From Acestrorhynchus altus (lineage: Eukaryota; Chordata; Actinopteri; Characiformes; Acestrorhynchidae), in contig CM067514.1 of NCBI GenBank assembly GCA_034509495.1, positions 5,964,259 through 6,028,258 of the forward strand: a DNA stretch of 64,000 bases. The letters are read 5' to 3'. Position 1 is the stretch's first letter. Each line of letters opens with the position of its first letter. The translations under genes and the position numbers were made by a program. The notes beneath the pieces are model-generated. The model did not search any database. It saw only the letters and a program-made list of their open reading frames with translations, and was not told the DNA's origin. This document shows positions 43,711 through 56,831 of the stretch, one piece after another.

Positions 43711-46700
43711 AAAAAATCATATGCAATAGTTTTGACACACCTATTCTGTTGATTTTCTAACTAAATAAAATCAAAACAAAAAATAAACAAACAAAAAAAA
43801 ACATATTAAACCAATGTATGTTGATCAAGGGAACCCGAAACTCAGTTGATCCTTAGCTCTTATTGTTTATGACCATCCTGACAGCTGGAGACATTGTCTG
43901 GAGGAGCCAAAGGGCATCAACATTGGACCAAATATAAGACTAAGGCTTTGTTAGGACATCAGTGAAGAGCAGCTATAGTCTACTGACCTTACTCCTGTAT
44001 ATCTGGTCTCCTAGTCTGAAGCGCACAAACATGTCTCCTTGACCATCTTCAGGCAGATCCTGGCCTTCCACCAGTGTGATGATCAGAACTCCTGTCCACA
44101 GCTGGCTCTTTCTCAGAGATTCCGACAGGCACTTGGTCTGTGGTGACAACCCTGACTGCAGCACAAGACAAGAAGTCCTTTAACTGCACAATGTAACAAG
44201 AAGATTCATTTACCTTTTCATAACATTACCAGCTATTCTTACCTTAAGGCTTTGTTTTCCTTTCGGGACCCACTTCTTCACAAGCCAAACGGGAAAAATA
44301 AAAGGATACAATTTGTTTATATAAGTCACTGAAAAGTGTCCTATGTCTCTATGAATAAGAATGTCAGCCAAATGCAACAAATGTAGATGTTCTTCTTTAT
44401 TTCTGGTGAACTGGCCCTGATTAACTCAGTTCTGTAGCTCTGACTGATTTGAGTTCCTTACATTTTTTTTGCTGTCTCCATCTCTGACTGAGAGACCGAT
44501 ATCAATGACTATCACACCCATATCTTCCTCTAGGCTGTTAGGGTCATCAAGTGGCAGCACCATTTCAAATGTCCTGCAGGAAAACAAAGAAAACAAAAGG
44601 AGTTCTTCAGGGGTTCTGTCTCCTACACAACGTTCAATACATCAAAAATTAATTTTACCTACTTATCAAGTTCCAGTTCATTAAGGGCAACACTGCTTGC
44701 ACCCATGAAGTCATCTTTGGTTAGATCTCGGTCGTAGACCTGTATGTGAATAAATGCAGGGGGTGTAATGGATCAAATTTACTGTTGCTCTGCAGATTAA
44801 AATACACCATCAAAAAACAGTTGCAACCAAAAGAAATCAGCCGACTGCAATTGTGTTGTGACTATCATAGAGTTACTGAGTGAGAATATTTAAGCTACAT
44901 GGGATGGATTATCACTGGAACCACTAGGAACCTCTACAACTCCAAGCCAAAACGACTGGCATGTTGCATTAAACCAAACACCATAGAGACGCTACTTCTG
45001 TATGTGTATATCAATAAATATTGCCCACATCAGTCTAACTTTTTATCCATTTACTGTCCCTGGTCACCTTTATCTTCTTTCCCAATTTCACTGCAATCCC
45101 ATACTTCCTTCTGGGTGCAACTATTTTTTTAATATTAGTGTACATACATACCTTGATGTCGAGTTTCTGTTGCAGATCACGGATGGGGTATGAAAAAGTC
45201 TCATTCCAGGATGGGTTGAGATTCTTGTACACCACTTTGCTTTTGTACATCGTCTTCCCCTCAATTTTGAATTTTACATATGGATCACTTGTACCTACAA
45301 AAACATGGTGCACATATTTGAGACTAGAAGCATTTCTACCCATATTATTCATTCATTCCATAACCACCTCTGATGTCAATGTCCAGTAGGAATACCCAAC
45401 TAGGGTTGAAGACTTTGGAGAAACTCACATATATACTGTGAAACTAACAAAAAATTTTAATTTGCACCTGAAGAAGTCCAACATGGCATGGTATCAATAA
45501 TGCATTATATATTTAATATATGTATATTCAAAATTATTACAAAAATAACTACAGTTGATAGATATGTCATGGAAAATGAAAGATTTTTCCTTTTATGCCA
45601 GGCAATGAAGCAGTATAGCATAACATGCTGGATTCAATTTGACACTGCACCAGACATTGCACATCCTGTCATGTGACTATTGCACATGTGCACGTTGCAA
45701 TGCTGAAACAATATTCTGTGCTGTGCTACAACCAATTGTCCAAGTTTTAACCATCTTAATAATGGTTTAAAGTTAAGCTGAAGAATTCTGGGTTCGTCCT
45801 TCATCGATATTTCTGTCTCAAAATAGCCTCAGATCATGTGACCACCACCATGCTTAACAGTTAGTATAGTGTTTTTGGAGTTGAGGGCTTCACCTTTACT
45901 CCCCCAGATATATTTGTCTCATTTAACCATAAAACTTCCCTTCACAAGGCTTTTGCTTGGTCACTGGTTCAATTACATCATTGAGACTGGCTTGAAGGAA
46001 ATGGACTTATTTCTTATACTGCAGCCTCTTAGTCTATAGTGATGTAACACGTACTTGACTGTGAAGACACTGGTGTTTCAACAGTTTCCAGTTCATGGCA
46101 AGCCTAAGGGCAGGGCTTTTGGTGGTGATGGGTTGTTTCTGACCACACAAACCTTTGTTGTTTTATTCCAAGTAAAGACATGTGCTGTAACTCATTCTTC
46201 AGATAAAGTTGTTAATGATGACTATGAATTCTCCTGATCCAGTGCAGCATATTGGGGTCAGAGATGAACTAGGATAGTGTATGGGCTAATTTAGGCCAAC
46301 TTCTGTTACAATCTATTTTATGCTCAATTTATGCCAGTATGGAACTGTTAAACAGAAAATGAATAAAAAAGAAAATGACATATACAAAAAAAAAAAAGCA
46401 AAAAAAAAAGCATTCATTTCCCAGCATTTAAACAGTTTGAACCAGTTGTCTTCTGTGTGAAAGTAAGCACATAGAATTGTACCTTGTGGCTACTAAACAC
46501 ACCATTTTTTTCTGTTCACCACAACACAAACCACCAAAACCCCACAGAGCCACACTCCCTTAAAAGGTTTTTGCACTCGTTACTTACAATCATTTAAAAC
46601 TGAAATAATCATGCAGAAGTTCAGCCTATGGGTAGGCATGCTGCACCATTCTTTGAGGTTTAAAATGCCGTTTCAAAACAAAAGAAAACCAGCACGCTAC

Positions 46701-49700
46701 TGTGCATGCATGAATATATACATTCATAAAATATTCAACAACGTAAATGACTGTCCTCCATCAGAAGCTGATGGATAATAAGCTAAGATGCCATGCTTGG
46801 CATTAATTGATGAGTTGCTTCTTTAAAAACAAAACAAAAAAAAAACTGTTTAATGTTACGTTGTTTCAGACATGTCCATGTGACGTGAGACCTCACACTG
46901 ATGTGAAGAAGGATGTGGTTACAGCTTCAGAAGTGACAGCAACGACTTCAAACCTCATCATTTCCTGAGGACACAACTTGTATGAGGCAAGCGTTGGGTG
47001 TTGGGAAAGAGCTTTAGAATACAGTCAGTGAAAACTCTGAAACCAATATAAGTACGCTCCCTGTCAAAAACAGTTGCACCCAAAAGAAGTGGGGTTGCAG
47101 TGAGAAGGAAGATAAAGATAAATATCGCCAGGAACAATGAATGACTAAAAATGTATACACAGAGATGTATAAAAATGTTCTCTGTAAGATCATAAAAGCA
47201 GCAAATTACAGTGAGCCCATGGAGAGAGCCATGTCAACAGAGTTCAGCCCACCTCTGTCTCTGTATCCGTGCTAAAAAGCATGTGCAACTCAGTTAGCAC
47301 GAGTCTTCGCAGACATTTTCAACACCTCTCTCTCCCTCTCAAGTCATTCCAGCATGCTTCAAACTGGTCACCATTATCCCTGTTCCAAAAATATCCAGCA
47401 TCACTTGCCTAAATGACTGGTGCCCGGTTGCTCTGATCTACTCGGACTAGTACCCTCAACACCAGAATCCCCAGGGCTATGTGCTCAGCCCACTGCTGTA
47501 CTGCCTGTACACTGCACAGCCAGACACAGGTCCAACGTCATCGTTAAATTTGCTGATGATACAACAAGCACACCTCTGGGGGTCAGCTCCCAAACATTCT
47601 GGACTTATACACCAGCCGCTGTCTGAGGAAGACCAGGCCACCCAAGCCACTGCCTGTTCTTAAAGCTGCCCAGTGGTGGTACAGAAGCAAGAATGGGCCA
47701 GAATCAGCTGGTTCCAAGACAGCTTCTAACCCCAGGCCACCAGGTTGCTAAACAGTCAGTAGCCTAGTGCTGCCATCAAAGAACAACTTTTGGTTTCATA
47801 AAAACATTTAGAAACATGCAAAAGAGCTGAAAATGTGAAGAACCTTTAACCTGGTGAAGGACATTTACACCCACCTCTTCTATGGCATAAGGGGCAGTGG
47901 TGGCCCACTGAGTTAGATTGCTGGGGTATTGACGACGGTGTTGTGGGTTTGATATTTTGGTTACCAAAGTGACTGCTGGGCCATTTAGAAAGCCCCTTAA
48001 CCTCTTCTACTCCAGACACATGTGCTCAGTGTTCACTCAGCTCTATGAAGAGTCATGGCTGTCTGGATATTTCTGGTTGGTGGACGATTGTCAGTCCATC
48101 AGTGACACTGATGGTGTTTAAACACTCCAGCAACACTACTGTGTCTGATTCACTTGTACCAGTGCAACACACTCTAACACGCCACCATGTCAGTGCTACT
48201 GCAGTGCTGAGAATGACTCACCACCCACATACCAAAACCTGTGGTGGTCCTGTGGGGTCCTGACTATTGAAGAGCAGTTTAAAAGGAGGACAACAAAGTA
48301 TGCAGAGAAACTACAGTCTGTAATTATAGAACTACATAGTGCTCCTGTATGGTAAACAGGTGATAAAATGGACAATGAGCATAGAAACAATGATGTAGTC
48401 ATAATGTTGTGGCTGGTCAGTGTACATTGGCAACAAAAATCTTTGCAAAAAAAATATTTTTATTGTGATTTGAAGACCATTTTATGCCACTGCTATAATG
48501 ACAGTTACAGCCCTTTGAAGAGCAATGGATTTTACATAAAGAATATTCAGAGCTTTGAACTGGAATTTAACTTTTTTAAAAGGTTAACATACTGGTTAAC
48601 ATTCATTTGCTATTCATCTGTACATTGGAATATTGTATGATTAGTCAAAAATGTAATTCTTGTGACAAGCCTGTCTAGAAATTTCCTTGAGTGGAAAACA
48701 ACTCCATAAATCTCCAGGTTTTCAAGGAGCTGTAGGTTAATATGCCGTTATATAAATATGTCTAAAAGACCAATCGCATGATACTAAAACATAGTGACTG
48801 TTACTTCAAAGCTGACACTGATGCAGCACATTCTGAGAGAACGTACAGTTTTCCTTTTGCTTTTACTGATGTGTGTTCTCCTGATTCTAGATAAGGGGTT
48901 TCATTTTCAGAACCTGGTTAGCAACAAGTTTTAGATTTTTGAGCAAGCAGTCAAATTCATTAAATACCACAGCTTAAAACTTTCTGGAATGAAACATGCA
49001 AGGATCAGAGGGAAATTACTGCAATTTAGACTGATTGAATCAATGTTTGGGTTTAAACAGAAATGATAACAGATCAGTTTAGATCAGCGTAAGTAATATT
49101 AGGCGACACCAGCTTCAAATAAACAGCAAGCAAGAAAACCAGTCAGCTCTCATTTCCCCACATCATTAGTCCCTAACTTTAACCTGCAAACGTGCTTCCC
49201 AAAGTACAGATTCTTCAGCACTGTGTTACATTTGACGGGAATTTGTGACGGGAATTCTTTGAATACTGGAAAAAACAAAACATGACAATCCAGGAGCAAC
49301 CTAAGTGAAAACCAGGGGGCTCCAGTGCGCTGGGAATGAACGTGTGGTGTGACGTGGAGGGTGTGCCACTGGCCGGGTGTGGTTTCAGACAGGTTTTGAT
49401 CTGCTGTATGGAATGCTGGAGACTAAAGGAATGTTACGTGTCTGCACTTTGTCCAACACACAACAGTCCACAAGTTATTCATCCCAACATAACAACAGGC
49501 AAGAAATTCATCACAATATTAAATTAAGTACAACCAGTACTAGACACCAAATCCAGGTGTGGTTTCTGATCTCTGGTGTGCACTTAGGCTGTGTTCGGTG
49601 GCACTAATTCAAAAGGTCATGTAGGACAAATTAAGGTGAGCTCAAGAGTTTATTTTTAGCAATTCCTGACTAGTGACCTGAAGGGATTGCATTCCAACAC

Positions 49701-52064
49701 ACCTAGTCTCATTTAACTCATTTAAATGGTTGATAATTAGCAGCTTATTTAGTCACGTAGAACATCTGAAAGCTGCCTTGAGAACCAGCCACGGAGCTAT
49801 AAGTGATCTCATTTCAATATTTATCTGGGAACGCCGATAAATGGGTTGCACATGACCTCTTAAATAGTTCAGTTAATCTGAATAGGATTTAAATTCAAAT
49901 ATATATTTGAAATATAATATAATCAAATATAATTTCATCACCGTACTTGCATTGTATTCTTGAACTCAATCCTCCCAGTAACTTTAGAAATGTGATTAAC
50001 TATGTATATGGGGGGCAAAACCATGAAAATGGATGGAGCATGAACATAGAAACAGATGCAGCCATGAAAATGGGTCTAGCATTACCACGGAAATTGGTGC
50101 TGTGTAAGCAAGCAAATTGGTGTAGTGTATCCATGGACATGGGTGGGTGTTGCCATGGACATGGGGGTAATGTAAGCACTGAAACCCGACATAGCCTTTC
50201 AAATGCATTCACATAGAAAAGGGTGGTGTTACCTTAGAAACGGGATATCGCCATGGAAACTGATGTACTCTAGCCACTGAAATAGGTGTAGTATAACCAA
50301 GGAAATGAGTGTAGTGAATCCATGGAAATGGGTGTACTGTTACCATTGAAATGTGATGTCATAAAAAAATAATGTGGCCTACTGAGTGAAATGGGTGTAG
50401 TGTAACCATGGAAATGGGTTGTATGAGGAGTGAGATTGACCCAGAAAGGAGAGCTGAGTCTTACCACAGCGGTCTCTTATGACAAGCCCTCGACCTTCTT
50501 TCAGGTTTATGTAGAGCAAGTATGTCTTCTGTAGTTCTCTCTGGTTCTCCCCTATGTTCCCCGTCTCTCCTGCCATGTCCAGAGCCTATGACGACAGCAT
50601 GAAATCACAACCCTTCATATTTATCCAGCATGTGGCTCCACAATATAACAGAAGATACATGTGGGTAACATGACAATGATATACAGCATACACAGTACAC
50701 CGATTTAAGAACACTATCAAACTTATAAGCATAGTACTATTCCGAGTTTATTGTGTTAATTAAACACAATATGTGGGTGGTGCAATCAGAGCAATAAACG
50801 GTTCAGGTTTGGTTTGTAATAAAAATAAAATGACCTATTATGCATAATTACACCTGAAGCAGCAGTAAAATTGCATGTAATTGCAGCAGTAAAACAAGAC
50901 GGTTACTAAATGTTTGTGAAAGGTTTTTGCTTGTAGTCTGTGTTCAAAGTTTAAATACATTCTGAATTTATACACTGGCAACTGTCTGAGGAAGACCAGG
51001 ACGATTATCAAGGACTCCACCCACCCAAGCCACTGCCAGTTCTCAAAGCTGCCCAGCGGTGGGAGGTACAGAATGAGGACCAGAAGCAGCTGGTTCCAAG
51101 ACAGCTTCTTCCCCCAGGCCATCAGGCTGCTCAACAGTCTGTGAGCAGAACAGACTTGGCTAGTGATCGTGAACCCTAGCCAAGCGTTCCAGTCCACAGC
51201 CAATCACAATTCATCTCACCTGCCTCATCACACCACCTAAACACTTTACACAGTATGGAAGTGGCAACCAGTTGCTCGGTTACACTACAACCACCAAAGA
51301 CCCTCCCACTGCCTTCTCACACTACAGCTAATTCTATATCCAGAGCATGTACATACAATGCAAACATTTGTATAGTTTCTATAAACTAGTTACAGCTTGC
51401 TTTGATGGTGGTGGTGTGTTAGTGTGTGATGTGTTGGCATGAGTGGCTCAAACAGCAGTGCTGCTGGGGTGTTTAAACACTGTGTCCACTCACTGTCCAC
51501 TCTATTAGACAATTTAATCAAGTGGCTCCACCTTGTAGACGTAAAGTGAGAAAAAGATACTGATTTTTTCTGCACAATTTCTGTTGTCCATCTTCTAGTA
51601 ATTCATCAATGCTCCGGGGGACGCTGCCCACAGGACACTGTCCTTGCATATTATATACCAGCACAAAACACACCATCACCACCACTATGTCAGAGTCACT
51701 GCAGTGCAATGACCCACCACCCATATAATAGCTACTCTGTGGTGGTCCTCTGGGGTCCTGACCATTGAAGATCAGGGAGAAAGGAGGATAAAGTATGTAT
51801 AACTACAAAATGATCCTATATAGTAAGTGGAGCTGATAAAAGGGACAGTGAGAGTAGAAACAAGGAACAGAAGAAGGAAAAACGTGTCGGTTTTCAACGG
51901 AAGTCAATGTAAAAAAAAGTTTGGAGCATTTCTATTGGTCCATTCATTAAATTTGGACACAATATAAATAATGACCAAATTATTCACATTGTGTAAAAAA
52001 AATAAAAAAAACAAAACACATTTGATCTAGTCATCCACTTAAGGTGCAATTCTCAGCATACTCA

Positions 52065-52150
<86 letters not shown>

Positions 52151-55100
52151 GTGCAGCAGTACTTACTGTATTTTGCTCAGTGTCATGGAAGGTAAGGTAA
52201 TCCGTATCATTGTTCTCAATCTGCTGTCTCTGCTGCATCACAAAGAGATTAATAAAAAGTATTAAAGACTGAATGTAAAATGAAACTGTCCTTTCTCCCA
52301 AAACAATGACTCATATCTACAAATGACTGAACTGATACTAGTTTACAATCTACATTTGTTGCCTACAACTATTCTCTTTTCTGTTCCACGCTTAGCTTCA
52401 GGTCTTGAGCTGCATATTTGAGGAAAGGCAACAAAGCAAACTAGACTTAATACGTTTATTAAAAATACCTTCCCTGCAGGACGTGGAGTATGTAAAGCCA
52501 TTAGTGTAGAAATAAAGACGCTGAGGAATTCCACTCACTCTCCAATCCAATTCAATTCACTCTCAAACTCACTCTCCAATTCCATTATTAACCGAACCCA
52601 TCAAAACAACCCAATAACTGTTGTTTTGCATTCAAGCTTATTTTAATTTTTAAAAGAGCATCATGCAAAAATCAGATAACTGTTACTCAGATCTCATGTC
52701 ACCCAAGTAACTTGTTAGGGCCACGACTTGTTCAGGTATCGTTAGGAAACTTCAAGCTTCATATTCTATCCATCTGAACTCTTGTTGCATGTGTTCCTGT
52801 GGACATTAAACATCAGTCGCAGTCAAACTACTGATCAAAATTCGACATCTAGCCAACTACACTCAAAATATGTGTCAGACAGATATCCTAGAATGCATTT
52901 TGCAACACACTACAGTGTACTAGCTTGTACTCGCAAACTGAACATGCAAAGTTCTAACTACGTAGTACGGTACGTAGAACTTGGCATACTTTTTAATGAG
53001 ACACCGTCTGAACATATAATAACAGGCGTCTATAAAGCAGGACAAGACTATATAAATGTCATTTTCAGGAAGCCGGTTCCTCAGTTCTTAGTGTAAATAA
53101 ATACCTGCAACTATACTCACCCCCACAACCTTCTCGCTGTCCACGAATAATAATTCTTTGTGTATTTCTGAGAGGGTTGACTTTACATGCCCATCTCCAA
53201 GCTGCGCGGAACTCCAGCTCAAGCCTGTCTTTGCCTCCCCATGCCAGCTTCTCAAGCATGATCCAGCTACCCAAGTGGAGTTACACTGTAACTTCACCTC
53301 CTCTGCCTTATATATACCCTCCTCTCTCACTGTACCCTTCTGTCAAACACACACCTTGTCCTTTATATACATTTATCTTTATCTACAGGGGGTCTGGCTT
53401 TAGCACTAAGCGGGCCTGAACTCCAACCCAAGTCTTATGAGTTTACCTTTCATTGCCAGCTCCTTGAGCATGGTCCAGCTAGCAAAATTGCAGATAACAG
53501 GAGCAGGAGCAGTGAAGGTCAAAATGAGGTCTGAAAGACCAAGAATACAATCACGAGAACTGCTCATAAGATGAATCAAACATGAATCAAAATCGCTGTT
53601 TTACTGCATAAGACCTTCAGGAATACTGATCAGAACGCTGGTGCACCTGCACTAATAAGACCTTTCGGGCAGATATTAGAAGAAAACCTTTCCCAGTGAC
53701 AACAAAGGCAGTTGCTCTGCTTCTCTGCAGACTCCTTCCTGGCCTGCACAAGTACATTAATAAGGACGTGGACACTTTTATCAACAACAAACACCAAAAG
53801 ACTAATAATTAAACCTGCACTGCACCCTTTCTCCAGTCATAAAATCTGATAATGACTGGAGACACATTTTGGTGACCCACAGAAATGCCAGCTGTGAACA
53901 GCCATTAGTCTAGTTGTTTCTTATTGTACCAGGTCATTTGAGAACGATGTTAATGTCCTTCACTTCCTTATACAGCTGATGAGCAAAATGGACCAGAGCT
54001 CCACTACACTGTACAGCACTAGTTGTCCAACCAGCCTCTACCTGACACCCCTGTCTGTTTGGAGAATTTGCATAGATGTTTTTTTGGCACAGCTCTGTTA
54101 ACACAGCTAAACCTTGTAAACATTTCCATCCAGCTGCTGCGTCACTGATGGAAAGCATGTTTGCCATCGGATTAATGTTGATGACAGACAAGTTTACTGA
54201 ACTATTTGCTGTCTGTGCTCAAGGATAAAATTATGTCGGACCTTTTTAATTAATGTGATCTTAATGCTTCATAGTAGTGATCTCATTTCATGTTGGACGT
54301 ATCAGAAAGTAGTAATAGATCTGCTGTTTAATCATCACCTGCTAATGCAACAACATTACTCACCGCTGTGCACTCATCCATTTGCAGAACCTATACTACA
54401 GGTCCAAACAACAAGTACCCTGCATTTCTACCCACAAGGACATCGGACACAACTTACCGGAGTTTAAACAATACTTAAAACCACACCACGTAGTGTTTAT
54501 TTGCTCATTCAAATGAAGCACAAGTACTGACTGTGTGCAAGTATGTTTGCCTTTACTTTCACTTGTCCTTGTTCTTTTAACCCAGGGGTGGGCAACCCGG
54601 ATCCTGGAGAGTCAGCGTCCTGCACAGTTTGACTTTCCTGCTCCAACAGATCTACTAAACCTGGCAACGAACGAGTAAGTAGAATCAGCTGTGCCTGAAA
54701 AGGAAAAGCATCAAACTGTGCAGGAGTCTGGCTCTCCAGGACCAGAGTTATATACCCCTGATCTGATCAACCCTTCATTAAATGTGATGCAAAATAAATG
54801 CAATAGCAAATGAAACTCAACTGAGTACAAGAGGAAACACACGGTTAACTTCCCCACGATTCACATTTAAACCCATTTAGGAATTTTTGTTTGTTTTAGA
54901 CCTGGGCAACATATTGTGATGATATATTTTGTGCAAGATATAATAAATGAGCATATATTAGATCTACTACATACAGTGGTTGGACAATGAAACAAAAACC
55001 TGGTATTAGACCACAATAATTTATTAGTATGGTGTACTAGGGCCTCGTTTTGCAGCCAATACATCGTCAATTCGTCTTGGGAATTACATGTTTTTGGATA

Positions 55101-56789
55101 CAATCCGGGTTAACACCCCAACATCCCTTTCAGACAGCTTCCTCTTGCGTCCACAGTTAATCCTGTTGGATGTGGTTGGTCCTTCTTGGTGGTGCTGACA
55201 TTACCCTGGATACCGTGGCTCTTGATACATCACAAAGACTTGCTGTCTTGGTCACAGATGCGCCAGCAAGACGTGCACCACAATTTGTCCTCTTTTGAAC
55301 TCTGGTATGTCACCATAATGTTGTGTTCATTGCAATATTTTGAGCAAAACTGTGCTCTTAGCTGCTAATTGAACCTTCACACTCTGCTCTTACTGGTGCA
55401 ATTAATGAAGATTGGCCACCAGGCTGCTCCAATTTAGCCATGAAACCTCCCACACTACAATGACAGGTGTTTCAGTTTCATTGTCCAACCCCTGTATGTT
55501 ACCATCTGTGTGATTTAATTCCAGAAAAAAATGAATGTCTTTCCACTACAAGCCAAATTTGTACGATGCATCCCATGACAAGGGATAAAAATGATAGAAA
55601 ATAAAAGTAACAAAATAAATAATTAATAAATAACAAAAAATAAAAAATAAGGAACAATAGAAAAAAAAGTCTTACTCAGGTCATAAGCTACCAATACTTA
55701 TAAAAAAGGTTGGTATAGAAGACAATCTTCTAAGCTGAGAAAGAACAGCAGGTCTATCAACCACAGGGAATATGACAAAGAGGAAGTGGACAATTTCCAA
55801 CCCAGGTAGATCCTTCGCCTCTGCAAGAATAGATCAAAATTAACTGTATGGAGGTTTGCAACAGGCAAATCTGGCTGGCACCCAAAAAATGTCCAGGAGG
55901 GGATCAGGGAAGGAGTTGAAAAGCAATTGATCAAAGTTTATTTATAAAGCGCTGTATACAACAGAAGCATTTTCAGGTCCGAGGCTCTTTTGAAGCAAAA
56001 GGCAACAATGGCAAGGAGAAGCTCCCTCAAATTAAGAAGAAGAAACCACGACTCAAAACGGGAACCAGATCGACACCAGATCGCACAACAAAATATGACT
56101 GACCAGTAATTTGATAACTTCTGCCAAGACCAAAACACGAGACAGGTTGGCAGGATTGGTGTGGCACCCAAGACAGGATGGATTGATATCTGGGTAGATG
56201 CTCATGGGTTTGGCATTATGAAAATAAGCCGGCAACTAATTTGAGTTAAATTAAAATTAGACAAACACAAAAGGAGTCGTCGTCTTCCTCTCCCAAGGCC
56301 GCACCCAGCAGTCGTCATTCATACCAAACGCATACTCCACCTCAAAACTTGCTTTGAATTTGGAAAGGTCATCACAAGAGAGGGAAACAGCACTGCTTCT
56401 ATACTCAAATATTGAGCAAAAAAATCGAATGGTCTCAGTCGTTGAAGTCTTTTGAGCTAGGATTCAGAATGAGCTGACAAATAGGGGAATCTGTCATTTG
56501 CATTTTACCCATCAAAGGCAGTGAAACACATGCACACTAGTGAACACACACACTGGGGGCAGTCATTACCCAGAATGGTGGGCAGCTGGGGAGTTCTCAA
56601 CGGGAATTTCAGTCATGTCCTGCCAGTTCAGGGAATCAAACTGGCAACCTTCCGGTCACAAGGCTGGTTCCCTAAACACCAGGCCATGGCCGTGATATTA
56701 ATGCTTTACTGATATTAGATAGAAAAACATTTAAGGAACTTTAAATCCTAAATTTCACAGGTGGCTAAAGCTTCTTCAGTAAAATAAGT

Positions 56790-56831
<42 letters not shown>

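Larger units (their letters stand above)
45295..50464. other. mctp2 intron 3, repeat-rich
   Basis: It holds a DNA-type repeat at 45,780-46,250, a LINE fragment at 47,220-47,770, an inverted-end MITE copy at 48,000-48,424, and a minisatellite at 50,015-50,425, listed below. No other gene is seen. Confidence 0.6.

Noticed and set aside
43532..43738. Frame with (YI)n on the minus strand
   Set aside because: It is the (AT)n microsatellite; no motif beyond it.
50000..50212. Overlapping histidine- and proline-rich frames on the minus strand
   Set aside because: They come from the CCATGGAAATGGG minisatellite and overlap in two frames.
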